A stretch of DNA of 64,000 nucleotides from Malonomonas rubra DSM 5091 (GCF_900142125.1 NZ_FQZT01000004.1:62001-126000), one strand, 5' to 3'. Positions 1 to 8,294 are shown, counted from the stretch's first letter. The notes: generated by a model not told the origin, from the letters alone. Program-made: numbers and translations.

Positions 1-151
1 GTTCACTGGGATCGTCGTAGTTGACCAGGGTTTCGCCGGAGATGTAGCCGGTCTGGGCGTTGGCCAGTGAGCGCATCTGCAGTAACAAGGGTTTAAGGTC
101 CTGGGCTTTTTCTTTCGGCACGTGCCGAACAATGATGATGCGAACCGACAT
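1..151 (-). CDS. ABM-domain (antibiotic biosynthesis monooxygenase-like) protein, 3' end outside the window
   Basis: The 50 visible N-terminal residues begin MSVRIIIVRHVPK and continue through a helix to TGYISGETLVNYDDP. This beta-alpha pattern and the TGYxSGE segment are typical of the small dimeric ferredoxin-like ABM family, whose members include heme- or quinone-related monooxygenases and many of unknown function. The start is set by a strong GGAGG seven bases before the ATG at 151-149. The gene runs off the left edge, so its full length (the family is usually about 100 aa) and its neighbours are unknown. No specific substrate can be proposed. Confidence 0.7.
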   Translation of the reverse strand, partial: MSVRIIIVRHVPKEKAQDLKPLLLQMRSLANAQTGYISGETLVNYDDPSE

Positions 152-459
152 GGAAACCTCCGCGTTATAAATTTGAAAGCCGTTATGAGTGGAAAACTGA
201 ATATTCTAAGTGCCGTCGATTTCAGCCTAGATTAGACATTTCTTTTCGAAAAGCGGCTTTATGCCAAGTGGCTGTATACGGGTGTTATGTGGTCGGATAT
301 CGACCCTAAGAAGTGATGTTGAGGGAAATCGTCGATGCCGTGAAAACACAGCGGCAAAGGGAGAAAACTTAATTAGCCTGTTTGACAGGCCGTTGGCGGC
401 TGTTATACAGGTTGAAGTAGCCTGTTGCTGCTGTTTTGCCTATCACCTGTTTTGTCGGA
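152..459. other. Divergent intergenic region
   Basis: This 308-base stretch lies between the divergently read ABM protein and the histidine kinase. It holds a good sigma-70 type promoter for the kinase (382-409). I see no convincing small gene; open frames here lack ribosome binding sites and run into the kinase in another frame. Confidence 0.6.
382..409 (+). promoter_or_regulatory. Sigma-70 type promoter for the histidine kinase
   Basis: A perfect -35 box TTGACA (382-387) is followed after 16 bases by TATACA (404-409), four of six matches to the -10 consensus. Transcription would start near 416, leaving a leader of about 45-50 bases before the kinase start. Confidence 0.5.
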
Positions 460-2268
460 ATGAAGGAAATGACGACCGACCGGATCAAACTACTCTCTGC
501 CTACACAGTGCTCGCCCTGACCCTTCTGGCTGTGGTTGGAATGCTTGTTTCGCTGTTTCTCGGACGCAGCATGGTAGAGCGCTACGCCCCCCTGACAACT
601 GCAGTGATGGAATTCAAGTACGAAGTGACCCTTGGCCATCTCTGGTATGAAGAGGCGATCAGCGGTGACCGTTATATCAACCCCGAAGAGATTTCACGAC
701 ATTTTGATCGGGCAGAATGGTACGCACGGACAATGCTGTCTGGTGGCGAAGGCGTCAACGGGCGCATTATCCCCCTGGACGTTGCGGAATTGCGGGAACA
801 GATCGAAAAGACCCTGCTTGACCTGCAGCAGTTCAGACAGATTGCCAGTGAGCGCTGGCTGCAACAGCATAGTTCGGGGATCGGAACCGAGATCGATCAG
901 CAATTCGATGGGATATTCAGTAACCTTCTGCAGTCGGCTAATGATGTGGAAACTGCCCTGCGTCAGGAGATGGCGAAGCGACTCTCCCGTTTTCGTACGG
1001 TCCAGGTTCTGCTGATTCTTGGCATCGGGGCGACCGGCGCTTTTCTGACTTTTCTGCTGAAAAATCACGAGCAGCGGCGTATTCATTTTCTCCAGCAACT
1101 GCAGGAGCAGGATACGCAGTTGCGTAAGTTGCGCAACTATTTGGCCAGCGTTATCGATTCAATGCCTTCAGTATTGATCGGGATCGATTCTCAGCAAACT
1201 ATTACCCAATGGAACCTGTCTGCGGAACAGGCGTTCGATGTTAGTGCAGAGGAGGTGATTGGCAAGCCCTTGGCTGAGGTTTGCCCGCATCTGGCAACAG
1301 AGGCCGAATGGATCGGCCTCGCCTTCGAGCGCAAAGAACAGCAATTGATCCCGAAGCGGGCGCGGTTGAAGCAGAAGGACCTTTGTTTCGAAGATATTTC
1401 TATTTATCCACTTATAGATGAAGGTATTGAAGGGGCCGTCATCCGTGTGGACGATATCACTGAACGCGTGCGGCTGGAAGAAGCGATGGTGCATAGCGAA
1501 AAGATGCTGTCGATAGGTGGTCTGGCGGCCGGGATGGCGCACGAGATCAACAATCCACTGGCGGGTATTTTACAGACCGTCAGTGTCCTTGATAACCGCC
1601 TGCTCGGCCCCCTTCCCGCCAATGAAAAAGCGGCTAAGGCCGCAGGAACCTCAATGACGGCGCTGCGTGATTATATGCAGGCGCGGGATATCCCCAATAT
1701 GCTTGGCAGCATCAAAACGTCCGGTGCGAGGGCGGCGGAGATTGTTCACAATATGCTGAAGTTTGCCGTCAAAGGAGGGACTCATTCCTCGCAGGACATC
1801 AACAAATTGCTCGAAAAAACAGTGGAGTTGGCGCAGAACGATTTTGATCTGAAGAAAAAATTTGATTTCCGCCAGGCCCGGATTGTGCGGGAATACGGCG
1901 AGGGCCTGCCCCTGGTTCCCTGCAGCAGCAGCATGATTCAGCAAGTGCTCCTGAATATTTTACGCAATGGCGCTGAGGCGATGTGGGAAGTTCCGGATCG
2001 AGAGTCCTGTTTTGTACTGCGTACCCATCTGGATAAAGCGAAGAAGCAGGTCTGTGTGCAGATTGAAGATAACGGCAGTGGTATGGATGAAGAGACCTGC
2101 AAGCGGATTTTTGAACCTTTTTTTACTACCAAACCTGTTGGCAGCGGAACCGGCCTCGGTCTCTCGGTCTCTTATTTCATTATTGTCGAAAGTCACAAAG
2201 GTGAGTTGTCGGTGCAATCAACACCAGGCGAAGGCAGCTGTTTCCAGATCTGTTTGCCAATCGGCTGA
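460..2268 (+). CDS. Membrane-bound PAS-domain sensor histidine kinase
   Basis: Two-component sensor kinase of about 602 aa. Visible order: membrane segment 1 (residues 10-33), an extracytoplasmic region of about 145 residues, membrane segment 2 (about 181-200), a PAS domain (about 225-335, with [12 protein letters not shown]), a HisKA domain with the H-box [10 protein letters not shown] (phosphoryl His near residue 361), and a HATPase_c domain with an N-box ([12 protein letters not shown]) and G-boxes ([16 protein letters not shown]). The HEINNPLAG type resembles NtrB/ZraS-like kinases. The start is uncertain: ATG 460 and ATG 469 are both close to weak GGA/AAGGA sequences, and a TTG at 436 is also open. 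No response regulator is adjacent, so it looks orphan. The signal is unknown. Confidence 0.9.
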   Translation: MKEMTTDRIKLLSAYTVLALTLLAVVGMLVSLFLGRSMVERYAPLTTAVMEFKYEVTLGHLWYEEAISGDRYINPEEISRHFDRAEWYARTMLSGGEGVNGRIIPLDVAELREQIEKTLLDLQQFRQIASERWLQQHSSGIGTEIDQQFDGIFSNLLQSANDVETALRQEMAKRLSRFRTVQVLLILGIGATGAFLTFLLKNHEQRRIHFLQQLQEQDTQLRKLRNYLASVIDSMPSVLIGIDSQQTITQWNLSAEQAFDVSAEEVIGKPLAEVCPHLATEAEWIGLAFERKEQQLIPKRARLKQKDLCFEDISIYPLIDEGIEGAVIRVDDITERVRLEEAMVHSEKMLSIGGLAAGMAHEINNPLAGILQTVSVLDNRLLGPLPANEKAAKAAGTSMTALRDYMQARDIPNMLGSIKTSGARAAEIVHNMLKFAVKGGTHSSQDINKLLEKTVELAQNDFDLKKKFDFRQARIVREYGEGLPLVPCSSSMIQQVLLNILRNGAEAMWEVPDRESCFVLRTHLDKAKKQVCVQIEDNGSGMDEETCKRIFEPFFTTKPVGSGTGLGLSVSYFIIVESHKGELSVQSTPGEGSCFQICLPIG

Positions 2269-2275
2269 GTGCCGC

Positions 2276-2779
2276 TTAAAAGATCAGCCTGATGCGGGGA
2301 ACAACACCTTCCTGATGCAGGCTGTTTTTTGCTGCTGCAAGCAATGGCGCGACCTCGATGCCGAGGAAGCAGCCTGCTGTTTGCTGTAACTTTGCCACAC
2401 CGCTCGCGGTCAGCGTCTCTGCCCCCCGGGTTTCCTGCATCACCCGCTTCAGCTGTCCGGCCGACAGCAGGATCAGTCCTTGAATAAACTGCCCGGTCGG
2501 CGTCTTCTGCCCGGCGGCCAACCAGATTGTTTCCCAGGCTTCGTGTGCTTCCCACCAGTAGCCGTTGTTGAACAGGTCGACTCCGTAGAGAAAGGGTTGG
2601 CACTGGCGCCAGTCGGCAGGGGAAAATCCAGCCAGATCATCATCTTCCCTGCCGTAGGAATGCCCGGCCGGGTCAACCTTTGGATGTGGAATGTCCGGAC
2701 GAAACGGCAGGTAGCGATAGGCCGGAAAAGGCTCATCACAATAACGGGGAATGTCGGACGGGCTGCAGGTTGCTGTCAT
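2276..2779 (-). CDS. DUF309 family protein, copy 1
   Basis: A 167-aa protein carrying the DUF309 signature: FNNGYWWEAHEAWETIW around residues 70-86, followed by helices with FIQGLILLSAGQLK. DUF309 proteins are small, all-helical, of unknown biochemical role. It lies 18 bases downstream of a paralog (2798-3301) on the same strand; the two share the N-terminal pattern (PxYRxLPF, GHSY) and the C-terminal VxPRIxLxx ending, so they arose by tandem duplication and are probably cotranscribed. It converges with the histidine kinase, the two stop codons being only 7 bases apart. This copy keeps the HEAWE core, so it is the more typical of the two. Confidence 0.75.
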   Translation of the reverse strand: MTATCSPSDIPRYCDEPFPAYRYLPFRPDIPHPKVDPAGHSYGREDDDLAGFSPADWRQCQPFLYGVDLFNNGYWWEAHEAWETIWLAAGQKTPTGQFIQGLILLSAGQLKRVMQETRGAETLTASGVAKLQQTAGCFLGIEVAPLLAAAKNSLHQEGVVPRIRLIF

Positions 2780-2797
2780 TGTCTCTTTGCAAAAAAA

Positions 2798-3301
2798 TCA
2801 GAGCACCAGTTTGATGCGGGGAAAAACGTTTTCTGCAGCATTGTGGCAGCTGCTGACAGCGTTGCGAAAAGCTTCGACATCGATCCCGAGGAAAACCGGC
2901 TGAGGCGCTTTCAGTCCGCTCAGGCCACGTTCGATCAGTGCCTGCGCGCCTTGCTTTTCCTGCATAAAGGACTTCAGTTCACCGGCTGCGATCTGGATGA
3001 CCGCTTCAAGAAAACTGCCGATCTGCGACTCGCGACCGACGCAGTAGCAGACCTGTTTCAGCAGTTCATGAGCTTCCCACCAGTAGCCCTGGTTGAACAG
3101 ATCGATGGCGTGCAGGTAGGTATCGCACTGTTGCCAGCTCTGCTCGTCGAAACTGTCGACTTTCGGCAGTTCCTGTTTGTATGAATGGCCCCCTTCATCC
3201 ATGTAGGGATGTGGTGTTTTAAACGGCAAATGACGGTATTCCGGCATCGGTGTGCTGCTGTAGGTCGGGATGACCGAAGGTTGAAAAACAGGATGCATCA
3301 T
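2798..3301 (-). CDS. DUF309 family protein, copy 2
   Basis: A 167-aa protein, the same length as its downstream paralog and alignable along its whole length (FNQGYWWEAHELLKQV against FNNGYWWEAHEAWETI). The HEAWE core has become HELLK, so the acidic residue that follows the HEA/HEL position in the family is lost. The start ATG at 3301 is preceded by AAGGAG, a near-ideal ribosome binding site, and it is the first gene of the pair. Function is unknown. Retention of both copies with matching length but different core residues suggests a heterodimer or divergence of function; this is inference. Confidence 0.7.
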   Translation of the reverse strand: MMHPVFQPSVIPTYSSTPMPEYRHLPFKTPHPYMDEGGHSYKQELPKVDSFDEQSWQQCDTYLHAIDLFNQGYWWEAHELLKQVCYCVGRESQIGSFLEAVIQIAAGELKSFMQEKQGAQALIERGLSGLKAPQPVFLGIDVEAFRNAVSSCHNAAENVFPRIKLVL

Positions 3302-3383
3302 AATTCTCCTTGCAACGATTCAGGCTGAAACACTATATCGCCTTCTCGTGAAGCGGGCAAGAAGCGGCGATAATTGAATGCGA

Positions 3384-3411
3384 TTGACAGCGGTGTTTTG
3401 CTTGTTATGAT
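3384..3411 (+). promoter_or_regulatory. Sigma-70 type promoter for the LuxR-family regulator
   Basis: TTGACA (3384-3389), a 16-base spacer and TATGAT (3406-3411) make a near-consensus promoter, with 11 of 12 box positions matching. Transcription would begin near 3418, leaving a leader of about 85 bases before the chosen ATG at 3504. Confidence 0.6.
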
Positions 3412-3503
3412 CTTAATGAGCGAATGTCGCAGAAAGTTTGTAGTTTACTCTGGAAAGAGTTGTCCAAGACTATTGTCTATATTTGCATCTGGGGGTAGCG
3501 TTT

Positions 3504-4166
3504 ATGGGGGTTGAAGTTATTGTTGTTGGCAGAGACTATCTTGCCAATGAATTGCTAAGCCATTTTCTCGCACAGAAATTACCTGATTGCCGAGTCCGGA
3601 CCTTGACTCAGTTGGACAATTTTCATCATCCGCCGGAAACCGGGCAAACGGAAAAGACCCTGCTGCTTTGTGATTGTAAGAGTTACCCACCCGATTATTT
3701 CATCAATCGCCTGCAGATTTATTTCATGCGCCACAGCAACCAGACCTACAGTCTGTTTTATAACCTGGTGGAAGATCAGGGGCTGGAACGCAAGTTGCTG
3801 AAGCAGGGAGTCAATGGAGTGGTCAGCCGCGACGAGTCGCCGCAGAGGTTACTGCAGGCGATTGAGAAAGTGCTTAATGGCCAGTTCTGGAGCGAGCAGC
3901 AGGCGATGGCGAGCTTACGGATCGATAATGGTCTGTATGCAGAGAAAAAACAGGAAGAGAGCCTGCCTGGCCGCTTGACGCCGCGGGAATGCCAGATTCT
4001 GCGGATGATTTCCGATGGCTCAAGTAACGAGTCTATCGCCGAGAACCTGTGCATAAGCCGGCATACGGTAAAAACCCACCTGTACAACATCTTCAAAAAA
4101 ATCGACGTCAGCAACCGGATGAAAGCGGCCAAGTGGGCTGAGCGGAACTTGCCGTCGAGCTGGTAG
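3504..4166 (+). CDS. LuxR/CsgD-like transcription regulator
   Basis: A DNA-binding regulator of 220 aa. The C-terminal helix-turn-helix of the LuxR (GerE) type occupies about residues 156-215: LTPRECQILRMISDG, then SNESIAENLCISRHTVKTHL. The N-terminal half is receiver-like (MGVEVIVVGRDYLANELL ...), but the expected phospho-acceptor strand reads LLLCDCKSYPPDY and the usual acidic pair after strand 1 is missing. This pattern is seen in CsgD/VpsT-type regulators, which respond to something other than canonical phosphorylation. The ATG at 3504 has GGGGG about 8 bases upstream and is preferred over a TTG at 3483. It sits alone between a good promoter and a strong terminator. Target genes are unknown. 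Confidence 0.8.
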   Translation: MGVEVIVVGRDYLANELLSHFLAQKLPDCRVRTLTQLDNFHHPPETGQTEKTLLLCDCKSYPPDYFINRLQIYFMRHSNQTYSLFYNLVEDQGLERKLLKQGVNGVVSRDESPQRLLQAIEKVLNGQFWSEQQAMASLRIDNGLYAEKKQEESLPGRLTPRECQILRMISDGSSNESIAENLCISRHTVKTHLYNIFKKIDVSNRMKAAKWAERNLPSSW

Positions 4167-4187
4167 TCGTTTTTTTTAACCTGAAAA

Positions 4188-4219
4188 GCCTCGTTGCAGT
4201 TATGCAGCGAGGCTTTTTT
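4188..4219. terminator. Bidirectional rho-independent terminator
   Basis: An 11-bp stem (GCCTCGTTGCA with TGCAGCGAGGC, one G-T pair) and a GTTA loop span 4188-4213, followed by six T on the plus strand and preceded by A on the other side. It separates the convergent LuxR-family and thioesterase genes. Confidence 0.85.
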
Positions 4220-4230
4220 GTGGCTGTTGT

Positions 4231-4731
4231 TCAAAGCTCAATTTCATCCGGGAAATCATTCGGAACAAACCACTCCTCTTCGGAAAAACTCTTGTCAGTG
4301 ATCTGTTCAAGGTTCCTTTTCATGTATTTGCCGGTCGCAGTTGCTGCCAGTGTGCCGTCCGGCAGGTAGAGCTCCCCGCTGCCTTCGAAGATGCGCCCGG
4401 CATCGCGGGTGATGCGGCCAACCACTTTCAGTTCGACACCGTAGGGAACCGGCTTCTTATATTTCACGTTCAGCTCCAGGGTGACGCCGAAGGTGTTGCG
4501 ATCGTGGAAAATCATGATCGCGCGGCCGATTGTTTCATCGAGGATGGTCGCCGAGATCCCGCCGTGGGTGATGTTGGGGTAGCTCTGGTGAAAATCCTGC
4601 GGAGTGAAGAGGGCGATCAACTCCTGTGATGTGGTTTCGTGAAAGCGGGTCTTCAAGCCGAAGTCGTTTTCAACGCCGCAAACCATGCAGTTTTTGGAGA
4701 TGTTCTGGGTTGCCGTAATTTTGTATTTCAT
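4231..4731 (-). CDS. PaaI-family hotdog thioesterase
   Basis: A 166-aa hotdog-fold acyl-CoA thioesterase of the PaaI/YbgC-like superfamily. Visible marks are the N-terminal CMVCGVENDFGLKTRF segment, the HGGISATILDETIGRA helix (the G-G and the acidic residue in this helix are the usual active-site region) and the following beta strands through VTLELNVKYKKPVP. Such proteins hydrolyse acyl-CoA or aryl-CoA; the substrate cannot be told from sequence. The start at 4731 (MKYKITATQ) is chosen because the family begins here and AGGTG precedes it; a longer open frame upstream to 4848 lacks family similarity. It is a single-gene unit ending at the shared terminator. Confidence 0.8.
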   Translation of the reverse strand: MKYKITATQNISKNCMVCGVENDFGLKTRFHETTSQELIALFTPQDFHQSYPNITHGGISATILDETIGRAIMIFHDRNTFGVTLELNVKYKKPVPYGVELKVVGRITRDAGRIFEGSGELYLPDGTLAATATGKYMKRNLEQITDKSFSEEEWFVPNDFPDEIEL

Positions 4732-4957
4732 GCTGACACCTGTTCTTATGGGATGTGATCTCTCGGCTGAAACTATTATCCATCTGTCGAGTAAATTCAA
4801 GAGGGGCAGTTTTCCCCGCACGGACGACAGGATTTTTCGTCTCGCCAATCAGGAAAATTCCTGCCCGGCAAGAATTTTCCTGTTTCGCAAAGTTGAAGAA
4901 AAATCGATGGAAATCGATAACTGTCTGTTTTTACTAGGCAAAAAAAATAGCAAAAAT

Positions 4958-4973
4958 TGGCACAAGTCCTGCC
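4958..4973 (+). promoter_or_regulatory. Sigma-54 type (-24/-12) promoter
   Basis: TGGCACAAGTCCTGCC matches TGGCAC-N5-YTGC with the invariant GG and GC exactly 10 bases apart. Transcription would start near 4984, about 35 bases before the ATG of the membrane protein at 5019. The boxes closely resemble those found before the glutamate synthase operon (48393-48408) and a porin (61584-61599). Confidence 0.65.
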
Positions 4974-5018
4974 TTAGAGAAATAGCAACAGAAACAAAAA
5001 ATCGAAAAGGCGGAGACG

Positions 5019-5519
5019 ATGATGAGCAAATATCAAAAATCAAACAACAATCGCAGCAAAACCATCAACGGTCGTCAGATTTGGGAACGTGCCTGTACAC
5101 GGAACATGAGAACCCACAACAACCTGTGTGCATTGGCGACTTTTTTGATTGTCAGCATCATTGCTTTCCAGTTCAAAGATTTTAACCTGTTCACCTCTGT
5201 TTCCGAACCGGTCCGTGAACTGCTCGGGTATCCTCCGGCACCTTACCTGGTCAGCATCGCTCTGGCGGTCTACGGTTTTTCGGCGACTGTCCTGACATTG
5301 ACCTCCATCGCCAACGAACATGCTCCGGCTTCCAGCTGGAAGCACCTCGGCTACCGCGCTGCTTTTTTCCTTTTCTACAGCTTTTCCGGTTCCATCGCTG
5401 CGCACTTCGTTCCCGTCGTTCTGGTTGGACTCAGCCTTTATGCCCTCGATCAGCTCCACATCTGGTTCTATAATGCCAAAGCTGTTCAGGAGCAAAAAGA
5501 GTTGCTGGGGCGCTTCTAA
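5019..5519 (+). CDS. Unknown integral membrane protein
   Basis: A 166-aa protein I do not recognise. It has a basic hydrophilic N-terminus (about residues 1-35, with WERACTRNMRTHNN), then about four hydrophobic segments: 36-52 (LCALATFLIVSIIAF), 75-95 (PYLVSIALAVYGFSATVLTL), 110-125 (AAFFLFYSFSGSIAAHF) and 127-142 (PVVLVGLSLYALDQL). It ends in a short charged tail (AKAVQEQKELLGRF). The start is ATG 5019, with AAGGCGGAG just upstream; a second ATG follows directly at 5022. A sigma-54 type promoter lies 45-60 bases upstream and a strong terminator follows, so it is a monocistronic, probably inducible unit. Confidence 0.75.
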   Translation: MMSKYQKSNNNRSKTINGRQIWERACTRNMRTHNNLCALATFLIVSIIAFQFKDFNLFTSVSEPVRELLGYPPAPYLVSIALAVYGFSATVLTLTSIANEHAPASSWKHLGYRAAFFLFYSFSGSIAAHFVPVVLVGLSLYALDQLHIWFYNAKAVQEQKELLGRF

Positions 5520-5546
5520 GGCAACGTTAGCTAAAATAGATGCAGA

Positions 5547-5574
5547 GGGCTGCCGTGCAGGCAGCCCTTTTTTT
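5547..5574 (+). terminator. Rho-independent terminator
   Basis: A perfect 8-bp stem GGGCTGCC/GGCAGCCC with a 5-base loop (5547-5567) is followed by seven T. It ends the monocistronic membrane protein gene. Confidence 0.85.
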
Positions 5575-5603
5575 ATGCCCATGGTCGCGCTTAACACTTC
5601 TTA

Positions 5604-5627
5604 AAGAATCGAAAGCTATCGATTCTT
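5604..5627 (+). repeat. Inverted repeat upstream of the solute-binding protein gene
   Basis: AAGAATCGA and TCGATTCTT form a perfect 9-bp inverted repeat with a 6-base loop. It could be an operator or an mRNA leader hairpin; no T tract follows, so it is not a terminator. Confidence 0.4.
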
Positions 5628-5652
5628 GTAACCTGTCAGGAGGCAGGTCATA

Positions 5653-5685
5653 ATGGAACAATGTTTTGGAGATGCTGATCGATGA
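5653..5685 (+). CDS. Possible 10-codon leader peptide (MEQCFGDADR)
   Basis: An ATG at 5653 follows AGGAGG (about 10 bases upstream) and opens a 10-codon frame. Its TGA (5683-5685) overlaps the ATG of the solute-binding protein gene (5682) in an ATGA junction. This arrangement is typical of translational coupling. It is too short for composition to prove coding, so it is a candidate only. Confidence 0.3.
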   Translation: MEQCFGDADR

Positions 5686-6428
5686 GAAAATGGCTTTTTA
5701 GCAGCATTTTATGTTTGTTGACGCTGGTTTCAAGTGCTTCGGCAGAGGTTCGTCAACTGCAGATCAGTATCAGCACCGGTTATCCCCCCTTTTATTTTTT
5801 CACCGAAGATGACCAGCCTGCCGGGATTTGCATCGATATCATCGATCAAGTCGCTGAAAAAATGGGAATAAAAGTCGAGTATGTCAGTTATCCCTGGAAG
5901 CGGATGCTGGAATATGGCAGGACGGGTGAAGTTGATGCGGTCTTGCCACTTTTCCAGACCCGAGAGCGGGAACAGTTCCTGCTGTTTCCGGCAGAAGCAC
6001 TGGTCATTGAAGAGAATCGCTTCTTCACTTCGGCTGGCAGTTCAGTGACCTATTCCGGTCAACTGAGCGATGTTACGGATTACAGTATCGGTGTCGTTGA
6101 TGGCTTCAGCTACGGTTCGCAATTCGATCAAATAGAACTCGAGCATAAGATTGTCAGCGAAACGCTGGAGCAACTGATCCGGCTGGTTGCCTATCAACGG
6201 GTTGATCTTGCCATCGGTAACTCGAAAGTTATCAATTATACGGCTCATTTGATGGCCAAAGCGGACCAGATCAGGTTTCTTTCTCCCCCGGTAACCGCGG
6301 ATCCGCTGTTTATCGGGTTTTCCAAAGAAAAGATTGATCCAGCGTTCGTGGCGCGCTTTTCGGATGCTTTGCGTGAGTTCAAGGCGACTGAGGCTTATGC
6401 CAGAATACTGCAGCCATACGGGTTGTAA
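5682..6428 (+). CDS. Periplasmic solute-binding protein, family 3 type
   Basis: A 248-aa exported protein. The N-terminus is a clear Sec signal peptide (MRKWLF, hydrophobic core, SSASA cleavage region near residue 21). The mature part follows the SBP_bac_3 fold: ISTGYPPFYFF near the start, then AGICIDIIDQVAEKMGIKVEYV, the hinge segment GEVDAVLPLFQTREREQF, and a C-terminal helix. Such proteins bind amino acids or small polar molecules for ABC uptake or for signalling. No permease or ATPase gene is adjacent, so it may be an orphan binding protein or feed a sensor. A possible leader peptide overlaps its start. Confidence 0.8.
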   Translation: MRKWLFSSILCLLTLVSSASAEVRQLQISISTGYPPFYFFTEDDQPAGICIDIIDQVAEKMGIKVEYVSYPWKRMLEYGRTGEVDAVLPLFQTREREQFLLFPAEALVIEENRFFTSAGSSVTYSGQLSDVTDYSIGVVDGFSYGSQFDQIELEHKIVSETLEQLIRLVAYQRVDLAIGNSKVINYTAHLMAKADQIRFLSPPVTADPLFIGFSKEKIDPAFVARFSDALREFKATEAYARILQPYGL

Positions 6429-6456
6429 ATTTTAGGGCGGGGCAAGCTGATGAAAA

Positions 6457-6488
6457 GGGGCTACCAGAATGTTGGTAGCCCCTTTTTT
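6457..6488. terminator. Bidirectional rho-independent terminator
   Basis: A perfect 10-bp stem GGGGCTACCA/TGGTAGCCCC with a 6-base loop (6457-6482), six T after it and four A before it, lies between the convergent solute-binding protein and hcp genes. Confidence 0.9.
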
Positions 6489-6501
6489 GATGTGCTGCAG
6501 A

Positions 6502-8196
6502 TTATGCGCCGAGAATCTGCTTGAGGTCTTCTTCGGCGGTGCTGATCGGGCCGATGTTGTAATTCTCAACCAGGAAGTTCAGCACGTTCGGGGTGATGAA
6601 GGCTGGCAGGCTCGGGCCGATCTTGATGTCTTTGATGCCCAGGTAAAGCAGGGTCAGCAGAATCGCCACCGCTTTTTGCTCGTACCAGGAGAGCACCATC
6701 GACAACGGCAGGTCGTTGACTTCGCACTCGAAGGCGTTGGCTAGAGCCACAGCGACCTGGATCGCGCTGTAGGCGTCGTTACACTGACCGACGTCGAGCA
6801 GGCGCGGGATGCCGCCGATATCGCCCAGATCCATCTTGTTGAAGCGGAACTTGCCGCAGGCCAGGGTCAGGATGACGGTGTCAGCGGGAGCCTGCTCGAC
6901 AAACTCGGTGTAGTAGTTCCGGCCCGGCTTGGCGCCGTCGCAGCCGCCGACCAAGAAGAAGTGCTTGATGGCACCACCCTTGACCGCTTCGATGACCTTG
7001 TCAGCGACACCGAGGATAGCGTTGTGGCCGAAACCGGTGAGGATCTCCTGTCCCGGTGCATCTTCGAAGCCGTCACATTCCTGCGCCTTTTTGATCACCT
7101 CGGAGAAGTCCCAGCCATCGACATGTTTGACGCCCGGCCACTGCACCAGTCCCCAGGTGAAGAGGCGATCTTTATAGCTTTCAGCCGGCTTCTGAATGCA
7201 GTTGGTGTTGAAGATGATCGCGCCCGGGAATTGCTGGAATTCCTTGTGCTGATCCTGCCAGGCACCGCCAAAGTTACCGACCAGGTGAGCATATTTCTTC
7301 AGGCCGGGGTAGCCGTGGGCGGGGAGCATCTCTCCGTGGGTATAGATGTTGACGCCGGTCCCCTCGGTTTGCTTGAGCAGTTCTTCGAGGAACTTGAGGT
7401 CGTGACCGGAAACGAGGATCGCTTTACCCGCCTTGGTGCCAAGCTGAACCGGGGTCGGTTCCGGGTGACCGTAGGCGTCGGTGTGGGCTTTATTGAGCAG
7501 TTCCATGGTGGCGTAGTTGATCTTACCGGCCTCAAGTGCCAAGTTGACGTTGGCCATCAGGTCGAGGCTGTCGTCCAGTTGCGCGGCCAGCGCTTTGTGG
7601 GTGAAAGCGTAGATCTCGTCCGATTCGCTACCGAGGATTTTGGCGTGATCGGCATAAGCGGCGTAACCCTTGATGCCGTAAGTGATGATTTCGCGCACCG
7701 AGTGGATATCGTCATCGACGCTGTAGTCTTTGACGCCGTGCAGCTCGCCGAGCTTGACCTGCTCGTCGATCGATGCCGGCAGCGCCCAATCCTGGGCCGC
7801 CTGAGGGATCTCACCGTCAACATCGCCGGCCAGCGCTTTGGCTTTGCCGCGCAGACGAACGGCTTCGTTGACCAGCTTGGAGATTTCGTTGGCGTCGAAA
7901 TCGACATTAGTGACCGTGGCGAACAGGCCGTCGATCATGAAACGATCGATCTCCTGATCTTTCTTGCCAGCTTCACGTGCCTTGTTGGCCCAGAAGGCGA
8001 TCCCTTTCAGGGAATAGATCAGCAGATCCTGCAGCGCTGCCACATCCGGCTGCTTACCGCAGACACCGACCACCGAGCAGCCGCCGTTGGCTGCCTGCTC
8101 ACACTGGTAACAGAACATCGACATATCCTTTGTCTCCTTTGCTTGAGGTAGAGTTTCAGTTTCTTTTTTCCCGAACAGAAAATCGAAAATGCCCAT
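6502..8196 (-). CDS. hcp: Hybrid cluster protein / hydroxylamine reductase
   Basis: A 564-aa hybrid cluster protein. These enzymes reduce hydroxylamine in vitro and act as NO reductase or in S-nitrosylation and nitrosative stress in vivo. The N-terminal cluster motif FCYQCEQ...GGCSVVGVC gives Cys spacing C-x2-C-x7-C-x5-C, the class I type of strict anaerobes. Further conserved parts are EPTPVQLGTKAGKAILVSGHDLKFL, NTNCIQ, GVADKVIEAV, ACGKFRF and LSWYEQKAV. It has an unusual N-terminal extension of about 24 residues (MGIFDFLFGKKETET) before the usual MSMFCYQCEQ start. The ATG at 8196 has GGAG six bases upstream, but an internal ATG at 8124 also follows AAGGAG, so two forms are possible. A FNR/HcpR-type palindrome lies about 100 bases upstream. 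Confidence 0.93.
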   Translation of the reverse strand: MGIFDFLFGKKETETLPQAKETKDMSMFCYQCEQAANGGCSVVGVCGKQPDVAALQDLLIYSLKGIAFWANKAREAGKKDQEIDRFMIDGLFATVTNVDFDANEISKLVNEAVRLRGKAKALAGDVDGEIPQAAQDWALPASIDEQVKLGELHGVKDYSVDDDIHSVREIITYGIKGYAAYADHAKILGSESDEIYAFTHKALAAQLDDSLDLMANVNLALEAGKINYATMELLNKAHTDAYGHPEPTPVQLGTKAGKAILVSGHDLKFLEELLKQTEGTGVNIYTHGEMLPAHGYPGLKKYAHLVGNFGGAWQDQHKEFQQFPGAIIFNTNCIQKPAESYKDRLFTWGLVQWPGVKHVDGWDFSEVIKKAQECDGFEDAPGQEILTGFGHNAILGVADKVIEAVKGGAIKHFFLVGGCDGAKPGRNYYTEFVEQAPADTVILTLACGKFRFNKMDLGDIGGIPRLLDVGQCNDAYSAIQVAVALANAFECEVNDLPLSMVLSWYEQKAVAILLTLLYLGIKDIKIGPSLPAFITPNVLNFLVENYNIGPISTAEEDLKQILGA

Positions 8197-8294
8197 TTCC
8201 AACTCCGTTGTTTAATTTGTGCTGTAAAAGTTCAACCTGAACCGAAATGTCTCAATTGATGGTGAAAGAATATGGCAGGGAAAAAGCAAAAAAC

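Noticed and set aside
6961-8151. 396-codon open frame antisense to hcp
   Set aside because: It lies wholly inside hcp, whose cluster motifs are intact, and is a composition artefact.
8273-8288. Sigma-54-like TGGCAGG-N4-AAGCA upstream of the lipoamide dehydrogenase-like gene
   Set aside because: GG and GC are in register, but the -12 box is AAGC and the -24 box is incomplete; the leader would be 170 bases.
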